From: Reyranella soli
GTDB lineage: Bacteria > Pseudomonadota > Alphaproteobacteria > Reyranellales > Reyranellaceae
Length of the DNA: 64,000 nt
Assembly (NCBI RefSeq): GCF_007992495.1
Contig: NZ_BKAJ01000074.1
Coordinates: 19,814 to 83,813 of the forward strand
Reading direction: 5' to 3'
Shown piece after piece: positions 1 to 8,708 of the stretch. The translations under genes were made by a program, and so were the position numbers. The notes under the pieces are model-generated. The model did no database searches. It saw only the letters and a list, made by a program, of their open reading frames with translations, and had not been told where the DNA came from. The stretch's first letter is position 1; each line of letters starts with the position of its first letter.

Positions 1-618
1 TGGAACGGCCGCACGCCCGGCAAGCGCATGGCCTCGCTACGCGTCATCAACCGCCGCGGCGGCCCGCTCACGCCCGCTGCCGTGATCGGCCGCAACCTGA
101 TGCGCGAGGTCGAGCTCTTCCTGCCGCTGTCACTGGCGCTCGCCGGCGACGCGGCGATCGCAGCCGGGCCTTGGACCTGGATCGCCACCTTGACCTGGGT
201 CGGCGTGCTCGCCGCCCTGCCGCTGTTCAACCGCGACCGCCTGCGCGCCGGCGACATGGTGGCGGGCACCTGGGTGGTGGCCGAGCCCAAGCCGGTGCTG
301 CTGCCCGACCTGGCGGCCGTCCGGTCTGCGGTGTATGCCGCGCCAGCCTATGTCTTCACGGCCCAGCAGCTCGTCGTCTACGGCGTCAAGGAGCTGCAGG
401 TCCTCGAGGACGTCCTGCGATCGTCAGGCCAGGGCACGACGGCCCTGCAAGGCGACGTGGCGCGGCGCATCGTGCGCAAGATCGGCTATGTCCATCCCGA
501 TGGAGGCGGCGCCTTCAATGAGCGCGCCTTCCTCGAAGCTTTCTATGCTGCGCAGCGCCGCCGGCTGGAAGCCGAGCTGGCCTTCGGGCGCCGACGGCGC
601 GACAAGAACGATCGCTGA
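1..618 (+). CDS. RDD family membrane protein, 5' end outside window
   Basis: The reading frame is open from base 1, so the true start lies upstream. About 205 residues are visible. The frame opens with WNGRTPGKRMASLRVI and then a GG-LTPAAVIGRNLMREVE segment. This is the hallmark of the RDD domain, where a G-TPGK turn follows the first membrane helix and a conserved Arg starts the next. A hydrophobic stretch follows, and then the NRDRLRAGDMVAGTWVV end of the domain. The last 100 or so residues are a soluble, charged tail. RDD proteins are small integral membrane proteins, some linked to ion transport, but the role here is unknown. It converges on the next gene with an 11-base gap. Confidence 0.8.
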   Translation, partial: WNGRTPGKRMASLRVINRRGGPLTPAAVIGRNLMREVELFLPLSLALAGDAAIAAGPWTWIATLTWVGVLAALPLFNRDRLRAGDMVAGTWVVAEPKPVLLPDLAAVRSAVYAAPAYVFTAQQLVVYGVKELQVLEDVLRSSGQGTTALQGDVARRIVRKIGYVHPDGGGAFNERAFLEAFYAAQRRRLEAELAFGRRRRDKNDR

Positions 619-629
619 GTCTTGCCGGG

Positions 630-1343
630 TCAGTCGAAGACCGTCGCGATCTGGTCGATCTCCACGCCTTCCTTTTCGCGCCGCAGGAAATAGTAGAGCG
701 TCGCCGAGACGCAGGCGCTGAAGGCCTGGGAAACTGCGCTCAGCGCCCAGATCACGACGGTGAACAGGAAGGAGTTGGTTCCGGTGATGGCGCCGGCAAT
801 ACCACCAGCGATGATGCTGACGATGATAGTGATGATTCCCGCCACCAGCACGGCGCCGAACACTCGCCAACGCCGCTCGCGGGTCAGGGCCGCACTGCGC
901 GACAGCGACGCCCCCACGCCGGCCTGCTCGATGGTGGCCGCGGGAATGGCGACTGCCCACATCGTCATCAGGATGAGGCCAGGAATGACCAGGGCCACCA
1001 GGCCGATGGCAAAGCAGATGGCGGAGACGATGGCCACGCCCAGCGCCGCGCCGAGGCGGCGGAAGCCCTGCTCCAGGCATTCCGATATGGAGATCTGGCG
1101 CTGGCGCAACGCCTGCATGGCGCCGTAGATCAGCGTCACGGTCACGATCTGCGAGATGATGAAGTTGACGATACCCTGCGCCGCTTCCGACGAGACGATC
1201 TGGGCAAAGATGAGGCTCGGGAGGCTCGCGACCAGAGCCGTGCCGACGAACGGCACGAAGTTCTTGAACAGGATCGAGGCGCTGGTTTCGATTGTCGAAC
1301 CTACTCCCCACGTCGCACCGCGGCTCGCATCCATCGACGTCAT
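630..1343 (-). CDS. Multi-pass membrane protein, YciC/DUF-type (paralogue of 6204-6893)
   Basis: A 237-residue hydrophobic protein with about six predicted membrane segments. The central motif resembles the glycerophosphodiester phosphodiesterase membrane domain/UPF0259 type: a helix ending in PGLILMTMWAVAIPA, then a conserved E and 'SxxLT' turn around residues 130-155. The start is chosen because GGGAG lies 6 bases upstream. A clear paralogue sits at 6204-6893, with the same PGLxL-W-V-IP core and the same acidic YY-LRREKEGV C-terminal tail. It is divergent from the acyl-CoA dehydrogenase at 1461. No catalytic residues are evident; a structural or transport role is a guess. Confidence 0.75.
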   Translation of the reverse strand: MTSMDASRGATWGVGSTIETSASILFKNFVPFVGTALVASLPSLIFAQIVSSEAAQGIVNFIISQIVTVTLIYGAMQALRQRQISISECLEQGFRRLGAALGVAIVSAICFAIGLVALVIPGLILMTMWAVAIPAATIEQAGVGASLSRSAALTRERRWRVFGAVLVAGIITIIVSIIAGGIAGAITGTNSFLFTVVIWALSAVSQAFSACVSATLYYFLRREKEGVEIDQIATVFD

Positions 1344-1460
1344 GCGTATCTCCCTGGTTGTTCTAGCGACGATTGCATCCTAGCACGTCTTGCGTGGGGA
1401 AATGTTGACACCGTGCGGGGCTCTTCGCACTTTGGCCGCCCAAGTGTGAGAGGTAAGCGG

Positions 1461-2618
1461 ATGGCAGAGATCGACAAGGCCGACGAGGCGCAGCTTCTGG
1501 CCACCATCGATCGTTGGGTCGAGCGGGAGGTGGCGCCGCGCGTCAAGGAATTCGACCATGCCGACCGCTGGCCAGCCGAGCTGGTCGAGCAGATGAAGGA
1601 GCTCGGCCTGTTCGGCGCCACCGTCAACGCCGATTACGGCGGGCTCGGCCTGCCGGCCCGCACCTATGCCGAGATCGTCATGAGGATCTCGTCGGTATGG
1701 ATGGCGCTCACCGGCATCTTCAACTCCCACCTGATGCTGGCGCTGGCCATCGAGAAGTTCGGCACCGAGCCGCAGCGCCGCCACTGGCTGCCCAGGCTGG
1801 CCTCGGGCGAGGTGAGGGGCGGGCTAGCGTTGACCGAACCCGATGCCGGCACCGACCTGCAGGCGATCCGGCTGACGGCGCGGCGCGAGGGTGATCACTA
1901 TGTGCTGAACGGCACCAAGACCTGGATCTCCAACGGCATCGAAGGCTCCTGCTTCGCGCTTCTGGTGAAGACCAACCCCGAGGCCTCGCCGCGCTATTCG
2001 GGCATGAGCCTGTTCATTGCGCCCAAGGGCCCGGGCTTCCGCGTCGGCCGCAAGCTCGAGAAGCTCGGCTACAAGTCGATCGATTCGGCCGAGCTGATCT
2101 TCGAGGACTATCGCGTGCCGGCCGACCATTTGATCGGCGAGGTCGAGGGCCGCGGCTTCACCCAGGTGGCGGGGGGCCTCGAGCTCGGCCGCATCAACGT
2201 GGCGGCGCGTGGTGTCGGCATCGCCGAGGGCGCGCTGCGGCTCGCCACCAGCTACTCGCAGATCCGCAAGACCTTCGGCAAGCCGATCTGCGAGCACCAG
2301 GCGATCCAGCTCAAGCTCGGAGAGATGGCCACGCGCGCCCGCGCCGCGCGCCTGCTCACGCTCGATGCCGCCGACGCCTTCGACCGCGGCGAGCGCTGCG
2401 ACCTGCAGGCCGGCATGGCAAAATATTTTTCCTCGGAGGCGGCGCTGGAGAACAGCATCGAGAGCATGCGCATCCACGGCGCCTACGGCTATTCCAAGGA
2501 ATACGACATCGAGCGGCTCTATCGCGACGCGCCGCTGACCTGCATCGGCGAGGGCACCAACGAGATGCAGCGCATCATCATTGCCCGCCAGTGGATCAAA
2601 CAGCACGCCGAGATATGA
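1461..2618 (+). CDS. Acyl-CoA dehydrogenase
   Basis: A 385-residue flavoprotein expected to introduce an alpha,beta double bond into an acyl-CoA and pass electrons to ETF. The full three-domain architecture is visible: N-terminal helices, the FAD-facing LTEPDAGTD motif near residue 123, a WISNG beta-domain stretch, and the C-terminal IGEGTNEMQ segment, where family members carry the catalytic Glu. The ATG at 1461 is preferred over an upstream GTG at 1413 because GAGAGG stands 7 bases before it. The stop overlaps the start of the next CoA-transferase gene (ATGA), so the two are probably translationally coupled. Its CoA-transferase partners suggest breakdown of a dicarboxylic or branched acyl-CoA such as glutaryl-CoA. 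The substrate is inference. Confidence 0.92.
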   Translation: MAEIDKADEAQLLATIDRWVEREVAPRVKEFDHADRWPAELVEQMKELGLFGATVNADYGGLGLPARTYAEIVMRISSVWMALTGIFNSHLMLALAIEKFGTEPQRRHWLPRLASGEVRGGLALTEPDAGTDLQAIRLTARREGDHYVLNGTKTWISNGIEGSCFALLVKTNPEASPRYSGMSLFIAPKGPGFRVGRKLEKLGYKSIDSAELIFEDYRVPADHLIGEVEGRGFTQVAGGLELGRINVAARGVGIAEGALRLATSYSQIRKTFGKPICEHQAIQLKLGEMATRARAARLLTLDAADAFDRGERCDLQAGMAKYFSSEAALENSIESMRIHGAYGYSKEYDIERLYRDAPLTCIGEGTNEMQRIIIARQWIKQHAEI

Positions 2619-3769
2619 ACGCCCATAGCTCATCGAAACCCCTGCAGGGCATCCGAGTCCTGACCTTGGAGCAGTTCGGCGCCGGCCCCTACGGCACCAT
2701 GTTCCTGGCCGAGCTCGGGGCCGAGGTGATCAAGGTCGAGGCGCCTGACGGCGATCCCTCGCGCCACGTCGGGCCGTATAAGTTGGGTGACGCCGACAGC
2801 GAGTACTTCCAGGCCTGGAACCTCGGCAAGAAGAGCGTGACCCTCGACATCAAGTCGGCCGAGGGCCGCCGGCAGTTCGAGGCGTTGGTGAAGACGGCCG
2901 ACTGCGTGGTCAACAACCTGCGCGGTTCGCAGCCCGCCAAGCTCGGCATCGACTATGCGAGCCTGAAACACCTGAAATCCTCGATCGTCTGCCTGCACAT
3001 CTCGGCCTATGGCCGCGCGGGCGAGCGCGCTGACTGGCCGGGTTACGACTTCCTGATGCAGGCCGAAGCCGGGTTGATGGAGCTGACCGGCGATCCCGAG
3101 GGTGCGCCGACTCGGGTCGGCGTGTCGCTGATCGACAGTATGAGCGGCCTCACCGGCACGGTCGGCCTGCTCGCCTGCCTGTTGCGAGCGAAGACGACGG
3201 GGCAGGGCTGCGACGTCGAGACCTGCCTGTACGACGTCGCCATGCACCAGCTCACCTATCCCGGCGTCTGGTACCTCAACGAAGGCGATGTCTCGCCGCG
3301 CGTGCCGCGCAGCGCCCACCTGTCGCTGGCCCCGGTCCAGACCTTTCCCACGAAGGACGGCTGGATCTTCGTCATGTGCATGACCCAGAAGTTCTGGTTG
3401 TCGCTGGTGAAGGCGATGGGCTGCGAAGCGCTGCTGGACGATCCGCGCTTCGTCGATCCCAACACGCGCGCCGTCCATCGCGCGGCGCTCAGCGACGCGC
3501 TCGATCCCACCTTCCGCACGCGTACGACCGACGAGTGGCTGATGGCCTTCAACGGCCTGCTGCCGGCGGCGCCCGTGCATCGCCTCGACCAGGCACTCGA
3601 CAGCGGCTTCGCTCACTCGACCGGCATGGTCTCGGCCGTGCCGCATCCGGTGAAGGGCAGCCTGCGCGTCATCGCCAATCCCCTCCGCATCGACGGCGAG
3701 CGGCCGGCCCAGGCCGCCTGCTCGCCGCTCGGCGCCGACAACGACTCGCTGCTGGACAAACACACATGA
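2615..3769 (+). CDS. Family III CoA-transferase (CaiB/BaiF type) 1
   Basis: 384 residues, normal length for the formyl-CoA transferase/CaiB family, which moves CoA between carboxylic acids. Family landmarks are visible. An N-terminal GIRVLTLEQFGAGPY segment is followed by AELGAEVIKVE. Next comes NLGKKSVTLDI, and then the PGYDFLMQAEAG stretch near residue 150, where the catalytic Asp of the family is expected. A tTGqG-DVET segment follows. The start overlaps the upstream dehydrogenase stop by 4 bases, and the stop overlaps the next CoA-transferase start by 4 bases. The three genes therefore form a tight operon. The acid substrate cannot be read from sequence. Confidence 0.9.
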   Translation: MNAHSSSKPLQGIRVLTLEQFGAGPYGTMFLAELGAEVIKVEAPDGDPSRHVGPYKLGDADSEYFQAWNLGKKSVTLDIKSAEGRRQFEALVKTADCVVNNLRGSQPAKLGIDYASLKHLKSSIVCLHISAYGRAGERADWPGYDFLMQAEAGLMELTGDPEGAPTRVGVSLIDSMSGLTGTVGLLACLLRAKTTGQGCDVETCLYDVAMHQLTYPGVWYLNEGDVSPRVPRSAHLSLAPVQTFPTKDGWIFVMCMTQKFWLSLVKAMGCEALLDDPRFVDPNTRAVHRAALSDALDPTFRTRTTDEWLMAFNGLLPAAPVHRLDQALDSGFAHSTGMVSAVPHPVKGSLRVIANPLRIDGERPAQAACSPLGADNDSLLDKHT

Positions 3770-4872
3770 AGCTCGAAGGTCTGAAGGTCGTCGATCTCTC
3801 CTGGTTCCTGCCGGGGCCGTACCTCACGACGGCGCTGGCCGACCACGGCGCCGAGGTCATCAAGGTCGAGCCGCCCGACGGCGATCCCGGCCGCCATATC
3901 CGTCCGCCAGACCAGCGCACCTCGGTGTTCTTCCGCAACATGGGCCGCGGCAAGAAGAGCGTCGTGCTCGATCTCAAGACCGAGCAGGGCCGCGCCGATC
4001 TCTTCCGGCTGGCGTGTGAAGCAGACGTGCTGGTCGAATCCTTCCGGCCCGGCGTCGCTGCGCGCTTTGGCGTCGGCTACGAGGCGGTGAAAGAAAAGAA
4101 TCCCGGCATTGTCTACTGCTCGATCTCGGCTTTCGGCCAGGACGGCGCCTATCCCGGCCGCGCCGCGCACGATCTCGCGCTCGAGGCCATGACGGGCGTG
4201 CTGTCGCTGACGCTGGGCGATGATGGCCGTCCCGCGATCCCCGGCATTCCCGTCGCCGACCTGGTGAGCGGCCTGCATGGATTGAGCGGCGTGCTGATGG
4301 CGCTGCTGCGGCGGCAGACGACGGGCAAGGGCGACTACATCGATGTCAGCATGCACGAGGCGCTGATGGCCTCGTGCGCCAATGTGGTGGGCTCGGCCTT
4401 CACCGACGGCACGCAGCCCGACGTCAAGAACCAGCGCACCACTGGAGGTGCCGCCTTCTATCGAGTCTACGACACGTCGGACGGCCGCCAACTCGTGCTG
4501 GCCGGCCAGGAGATGAAGTTCATCCGCAACCTGCTCACCGCGCTCGGCAAGCCCGAGTTCATCGAGCTCTGCGAATGGCCCGGCGCGCATCAGAAGCCGG
4601 TGATGGAGTTCCTCGCCAGAACCTTCCGCGAGAAGCCGCTGGCGCACTGGATGGCATGGCTCGACGCGCTCGACATCTGCTACGGGCCGGTCAACACGCT
4701 GCCCGAGGCGATCGCCGATCCCAACCTGGTGAAGCGCGGCGCCGTCGTGACCGAGCCGGACGGCCGCAAGCATCTGGCGCCGGTCGTGCGCTTCAAGGAC
4801 GAGCCATCACGGCCGCTCTATCGCGAGCCGCTGCTCGGCGAGCATACGAAAGAGATCCTGAAGCGTGGTTAG
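3766..4872 (+). CDS. Family III CoA-transferase (CaiB/BaiF type) 2
   Basis: 368 residues, a second CaiB/BaiF CoA-transferase with the same fold markers: GLKVVDLSWFLPGPY, ADHGAEVIKVEPPDGDPGR, GRGKKSVVLDLK, and an AHDLALEAMTGVLS segment holding the likely catalytic Asp. It is clearly homologous to the preceding gene but not a recent copy. Tandem CaiB-type genes next to an acyl-CoA dehydrogenase are common in soil Alphaproteobacteria. They may be two subunits, or enzymes with different acceptor acids. The 3' end overlaps the GTG start of the following secreted-protein gene by 8 bases. Confidence 0.9.
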   Translation: MKLEGLKVVDLSWFLPGPYLTTALADHGAEVIKVEPPDGDPGRHIRPPDQRTSVFFRNMGRGKKSVVLDLKTEQGRADLFRLACEADVLVESFRPGVAARFGVGYEAVKEKNPGIVYCSISAFGQDGAYPGRAAHDLALEAMTGVLSLTLGDDGRPAIPGIPVADLVSGLHGLSGVLMALLRRQTTGKGDYIDVSMHEALMASCANVVGSAFTDGTQPDVKNQRTTGGAAFYRVYDTSDGRQLVLAGQEMKFIRNLLTALGKPEFIELCEWPGAHQKPVMEFLARTFREKPLAHWMAWLDALDICYGPVNTLPEAIADPNLVKRGAVVTEPDGRKHLAPVVRFKDEPSRPLYREPLLGEHTKEILKRG

Positions 4873-5287
4873 GTTTGCGGCGATCGCGTTCTCCGGATTC
4901 GCTTTCGTGGCGTCCGCGTTCGCGGCGGGACCGTGGGACGGGACCTACGTCTATGAGCAGGGGCTGGGCAAGGGAGCGGGCGGCATCAGCCTGTTCGTAA
5001 CCCACACGCTGACAATCGACGGGCCGCAATGCCGGCTGAAGGCCGAGGGTTACCAGACCAATGAGCGCATTCGTTGCAATGCAACGGTGAAGGGCGACAG
5101 GCTCGAGGTCTCTTTCCAGAGTTTCAGGGATGGCTCGACGGTGAACCGATTCGGGGTCAAGGAATACACCATCAACCAGCCTCTGTTCACACTGGCGCGC
5201 AAGGGCGATGGCATCGTGACGACGTGGCAGGGCTACAACAGGAACGGCATCGACACCGCCGGTCTGCCGACGTTCCGCAAGCTCTAA
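4865..5287 (+). CDS. Small secreted protein, DUF5991-like (copy 1)
   Basis: 140 residues starting with GTG inside the end of the upstream CoA-transferase gene. There is a clear signal peptide with a hydrophobic core and an AFA-A cleavage site near residue 21. The mature protein opens with AGPWDGTYVYEQGLGK. It is nearly all beta-strand in pattern and carries two Cys (in QCRL and IRCNA) that could form a disulfide. A close paralogue is encoded at 5764-6207, with one unrelated secreted gene between them. The family is hypothetical (resembles DUF5991). An exported or periplasmic location is well supported; the function is unknown. Confidence 0.7.
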   Translation: MVRFAAIAFSGFAFVASAFAAGPWDGTYVYEQGLGKGAGGISLFVTHTLTIDGPQCRLKAEGYQTNERIRCNATVKGDRLEVSFQSFRDGSTVNRFGVKEYTINQPLFTLARKGDGIVTTWQGYNRNGIDTAGLPTFRKL

Positions 5288-5339
5288 GAGCGCGTTCGCT
5301 GGCTGTGCAACCGGGCGGCGCGTCGCGCGTTGGCTGGCC

Positions 5340-5723
5340 ATGCGTCGTGCATTGATGGGCTTCGTTCTACTTGTGGCCACGACCGCACCGGCGTTTGCGC
5401 AGGGCGGAAGTCCCGACATCAGGATCACCGGCCAGAGCCGCGCGACTCTCCAGCTCAAGCGCGACATCCTTGGCGTTATCGCCGGCTATGCCAAGGCGCG
5501 CCACTCCTGCGGCACAATTACCGCTGTAGAGACTGCGCCTCTGCCTCAAGGCTACGAGCCGAAGACCGCCATGTTCCGCGTCAGCGAACCGAAGCATTTC
5601 TACGAGCGCTGGGTGGCCGACCTTTGCGGCACCAAGCGGGACTTTCTGGTGGCGCTGTGGCCGTCACCGAAGGGCGGCACCGACTACAAGGCGGTCGAAG
5701 TGCCATCCGGCACCGAGCCCTGA
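5340..5723 (+). CDS. Small secreted hypothetical protein
   Basis: 127 residues with a standard signal peptide (MRRALMGFVLLVATTAPAFA, cleavage near residue 20). The mature part is about 107 residues with two Cys (HSCGTI and DLCGTK), so one disulfide is possible. I do not recognise the family. It is sandwiched between two copies of another secreted protein family (4865-5287 and 5764-6207), all on the same strand with short gaps. This suggests one envelope-related transcription unit behind the CoA-transferases. Confidence 0.65.
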   Translation: MRRALMGFVLLVATTAPAFAQGGSPDIRITGQSRATLQLKRDILGVIAGYAKARHSCGTITAVETAPLPQGYEPKTAMFRVSEPKHFYERWVADLCGTKRDFLVALWPSPKGGTDYKAVEVPSGTEP

Positions 5724-5763
5724 GTTTCTCATTCGCGCCTGGTTCCTCACGATGGAGTTTCCC

Positions 5764-6207
5764 ATGATGCATCGCGCGCTGCTGTCCCTTGGTCTCCTGG
5801 TTGCTCCGCTTACCCTGATGCCGGCGCTGGCAGCCGGTCCGTGGGACGGCACCTATGTCTGGGAACAGGGCCTCGGCAAGAACCCCGGCGGCATTGCCCT
5901 GTTCGTCACTCACACCTTGAAGATCAACGGGTCGGACTGCCGTATCGATGCCCAGGGTGTCCAGAGCGACGAACATATCCGCTGCAACGCGACGGCGAAC
6001 GGCGACAAGCTCGACGTCGCCTTCGCGAGTTTTGCCGACGGCGGGATGAACAACCAGTTCGGCAAGAAGATCTATGCGCCCAACCAGCCCCTGTTCACGC
6101 TGACGCGCCAGGGCAACGCCATTGCGACGACGTGGCAGGGCTACAGCAAGAACGAGGTGGATACGACGGGCAAGTCGACGTTCACCAAGCAGGGGAGCGC
6201 GCGCTAG
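5764..6207 (+). CDS. Small secreted protein, DUF5991-like (copy 2)
   Basis: 147 residues, paralogue of the protein at 4865-5287. It shares AGPWDGTYV-EQGLGK, GG-LFVTHTL, CRI/IRCNAT and TTWQGY. The ATG at 5764 is preferred over 5752 because GGAG (5754-5757) sits 6 bases before it and would lie inside the longer frame. The signal peptide ends near ALA-AG. The two shared Cys are kept, which supports a conserved disulfide. The stop overlaps the end of the convergent minus-strand membrane protein gene by a few bases. Confidence 0.7.
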   Translation: MMHRALLSLGLLVAPLTLMPALAAGPWDGTYVWEQGLGKNPGGIALFVTHTLKINGSDCRIDAQGVQSDEHIRCNATANGDKLDVAFASFADGGMNNQFGKKIYAPNQPLFTLTRQGNAIATTWQGYSKNEVDTTGKSTFTKQGSAR

Positions 6208-6893
6208 TCCAGCGCAGCGACGACATGGGCAGGGCTCACGCCTTCCTTCTCCTCGCGCAGCAGCACATAGAAGATCGCCGGCAGGGTGTGCACGACGATC
6301 CCCGCCAGGGCGCCGTAGATCCACATCACGAGGCTCCCCAGCGCGCCGTGGCCCAGCAGCGTGATGATCACGATCGCGCCGATGGCGAAGATCACGAACC
6401 ACAGCAGGAAGGCGCCGAGGATGGGTAGCCGCCGGCCGGCCGTCAGATCCATGCTGCGATTGAAGGCGCCGCCGATGTCGGCACGCTCGATCATCATCAC
6501 GGGAATGGTGACCGCCCACAGCGGGATCAGGAACAGCGGTCCGATCACGACGATCGCCGACACCGCGATCACGAAGTACTGGATGCAGCCCAGCAGCAGC
6601 AGCCGGCCGAACATCGGACCCTGCAGCTGGCGCAGCATTGGTTCCCATTCGGGCTTGCGTCCGGCGATCGCTTGCAGCGTGCCCCAGGTGAGGCAGATCG
6701 ACGTCGCCACGCTGCAGACCAGGCCGACGAGGCCAGCCAGCAGTCCCAGGCTCAGGATGTTCACCACCAGGGAAACCGCGCCGAAGATCACGGCGACGGT
6801 GAAGAAGGCCGCGAAGTTGTCGCGCGCCAAGGTGTAGGACCGCTCGAGGACCGACGTCACGGTCCAGGAGGGCGCCGGAAGAGGAGTGGCCAT
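6204..6893 (-). CDS. Multi-pass membrane protein, YciC/DUF-type (paralogue of 630-1343)
   Basis: 229 residues, about six membrane segments. It shares the layout of the protein at 630-1343: ferry-like hydrophobic hairpins, a central IPLWAVTIPVMMIE turn, a 'SMDLT'-type loop and a YVLLREEKEGV tail. It lies 3 bases after the stop of the large acyl-CoA dehydrogenase gene, so it is the last gene of a sirtuin, dehydrogenase, membrane-protein operon. An AGGATAGGG ribosome site precedes the start. Both copies sit beside an acyl-CoA dehydrogenase gene, which may hint at a shared membrane-lipid role. That link is inference only. Confidence 0.75.
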   Translation of the reverse strand: MATPLPAPSWTVTSVLERSYTLARDNFAAFFTVAVIFGAVSLVVNILSLGLLAGLVGLVCSVATSICLTWGTLQAIAGRKPEWEPMLRQLQGPMFGRLLLLGCIQYFVIAVSAIVVIGPLFLIPLWAVTIPVMMIERADIGGAFNRSMDLTAGRRLPILGAFLLWFVIFAIGAIVIITLLGHGALGSLVMWIYGALAGIVVHTLPAIFYVLLREEKEGVSPAHVVAALD

Positions 6894-6896
6894 GCC

Positions 6897-8699
6897 CTAT
6901 CCTACCAGAGCCGAAGCCTTGGCGAGAGGCACGGGCTTGTCCTGCAACAAAAGGTCCATGGCCTCCTGCTCCCACGCCGCCTCGTTGAGCGACAGCGGGT
7001 CCTGCGGCGCCAGCCGATGCTCGATCACAAGGCGCGACAGCAGCAGGCGGCGGGCATCGCCGCCCCTGGCGCCCAGCGCCGCGCCTTCCCACGCCATCAA
7101 CGCCGCCGACGCGGCATGATAGAGCGCGCCCGCCGCGAGTCGGCAGCGCTTCTCCTGCCTTGGATCGGCCGCGACCGCCTCGACGAAGCGCTCGACGCGA
7201 TCGAGGGTGGCGTTGAGCAGGCCCTTGTACTGGCCGGGCAGGGTGTCGGAGCGCTCGTACTTGTCCTTGAGCGCCGCCGTCAGCGTCTTGTGCCCGCCCG
7301 CCTTGCCCACAGCGCGCTGCACCACGTCGAGCGCGTTGATGTTGGAGGTGCCCTCCCAAAGTGTGCCGATCTGGGCGTCGCGCACCAGGCGGGCGGTGAC
7401 CCATTCCTCGATGTAGCCCAGGCCGCCCCTGACTTCGAGGGCATGGCTGGCGACCGGGATGTTGTCGCGGCAGGCGCGGAACTTGTAGACCGGGGTCAGG
7501 ATGCGCAGGAGGTTGGCTGCCTCCTTGTCGCCCGCGTTGGCGCGGCCCATGGCATCGGCCGAGAAGGCATACATGGAAAGCGCCTGCTCGGTTGGCAGCA
7601 TGATCTTCATCAGCTGCCGACGCAGCAGCGGGTATTCGCCGATCGCCTTGCCGAAGGCGCGCCGGTTCTGGGCGACGACCAGCGCTTCGTTGAGGCAGCG
7701 CCGCATCATCGAGGCCGCGCGCACGCCGTGGCTCAGCCGTGACAGGTTCACCTGCTCCATCATCTGCTTGAAGCCGCGGCCGGCATCGCCCACCAGGTAG
7801 GCGACCGCGCCGTCCATGATGATCTCGCCCGAGGCCATCGACCTGGTGCCGAGCTTGTCCTTCAGGCGCACGATCCGATAGCTGTTGCGTGAGCCGTCCT
7901 CCAGCCGCCGCGGCATGGCGAACATGCCGAGCCCTTGTGTGCCGGGCGCGGCGCCGCGGGGTCGTGCCAACAGGACGGCGACATCGGCATCGGCGTGGCT
8001 GCAGAACCACTTCTGGCCAAAAAGCTTCCAACGCTCGACGCCGTCGGGCCTAAATTCCGGATCATTGACACCGATGCGCTCGGCCTCGGTCTCGAGCGCG
8101 CCGACGTCCGAGCCGCCGGCCTTCTCGGTCATGAACTGCGTGCCCTTGAGCATCGTACCCGGGTCCTGGCTCAGCAGCCGGTCGAGCAGAAGCTTCTTCA
8201 GCGCCTCGGAGCCGAAGCGCTTGATGATGAAGTTCGAGGTGTCGGAGACCGACACCGGGCACATCAGGCCGAACTCGGCCTGCACGAAGAGATAGGTGAT
8301 GCCGTACTTCACCAGCGGATGGGCGGGTCCCGCCATGCCCAGCACGCCGCCGCGATGGGTCATCGCGTGCATGCCGAATTCCTCGAAGGCGATCTTCTCC
8401 ATCTCGCGGTAGGACGGGTGATAGTCGATCCAGTCTTCGTCGCGGCCGAAGCGGTCGCGCGGCTGCAGGACCGGCGGATGCTTGTCGGCGGTCATGGCGA
8501 GATCGTCGAGGCGGTTGCCGGCCAGCTCGCCCAGCCGCTCGAAGTGCGGCGTCATCTGGCTGAGCAGGCCGGGCTCCATGTAGAGCGACAGCAGGTCCTG
8601 GAACTGCCGGTCGATCGTGTAAAAGTTCCGGCCATGCGCGTCGGGCGCGATGTGGTGCGCGCCGTGCGGCTGGGTGATGGCGGTGGTCATGTCGGGCAT
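6897..8699 (-). CDS. Large acyl-CoA dehydrogenase (FadE/AidB-like, 600 aa)
   Basis: 600 residues, the long form of acyl-CoA dehydrogenase with an extra C-terminal helical region beyond the usual 380. The flavin-site motif appears as TQFMTEKAGGSDVGA near residue 190, followed by KWFCSHADADV. The C-terminal catalytic region reads IGTLWEGTSNINALDV. The 130 residues after that match the acyl-CoA dehydrogenase C-terminal extension seen in FadE-type enzymes. An AGGAGAAG site precedes the ATG. It lies 9 bases after the sirtuin gene and is probably co-transcribed with it. The substrate is unknown; a long-chain or isovaleryl/AidB-like role is possible. Confidence 0.88.
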   Translation of the reverse strand: MPDMTTAITQPHGAHHIAPDAHGRNFYTIDRQFQDLLSLYMEPGLLSQMTPHFERLGELAGNRLDDLAMTADKHPPVLQPRDRFGRDEDWIDYHPSYREMEKIAFEEFGMHAMTHRGGVLGMAGPAHPLVKYGITYLFVQAEFGLMCPVSVSDTSNFIIKRFGSEALKKLLLDRLLSQDPGTMLKGTQFMTEKAGGSDVGALETEAERIGVNDPEFRPDGVERWKLFGQKWFCSHADADVAVLLARPRGAAPGTQGLGMFAMPRRLEDGSRNSYRIVRLKDKLGTRSMASGEIIMDGAVAYLVGDAGRGFKQMMEQVNLSRLSHGVRAASMMRRCLNEALVVAQNRRAFGKAIGEYPLLRRQLMKIMLPTEQALSMYAFSADAMGRANAGDKEAANLLRILTPVYKFRACRDNIPVASHALEVRGGLGYIEEWVTARLVRDAQIGTLWEGTSNINALDVVQRAVGKAGGHKTLTAALKDKYERSDTLPGQYKGLLNATLDRVERFVEAVAADPRQEKRCRLAAGALYHAASAALMAWEGAALGARGGDARRLLLSRLVIEHRLAPQDPLSLNEAAWEQEAMDLLLQDKPVPLAKASALVG

Positions 8700-8708
8700 C
8701 GTCTTCTC

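Noticed and set aside
5581..8031. An 816-codon open frame on the minus strand over the secreted genes and the dehydrogenase
   Set aside because: It is out of frame with the clear acyl-CoA dehydrogenase and reads as Arg/Ala-rich low-complexity sequence, usual for shadows in GC-rich DNA.
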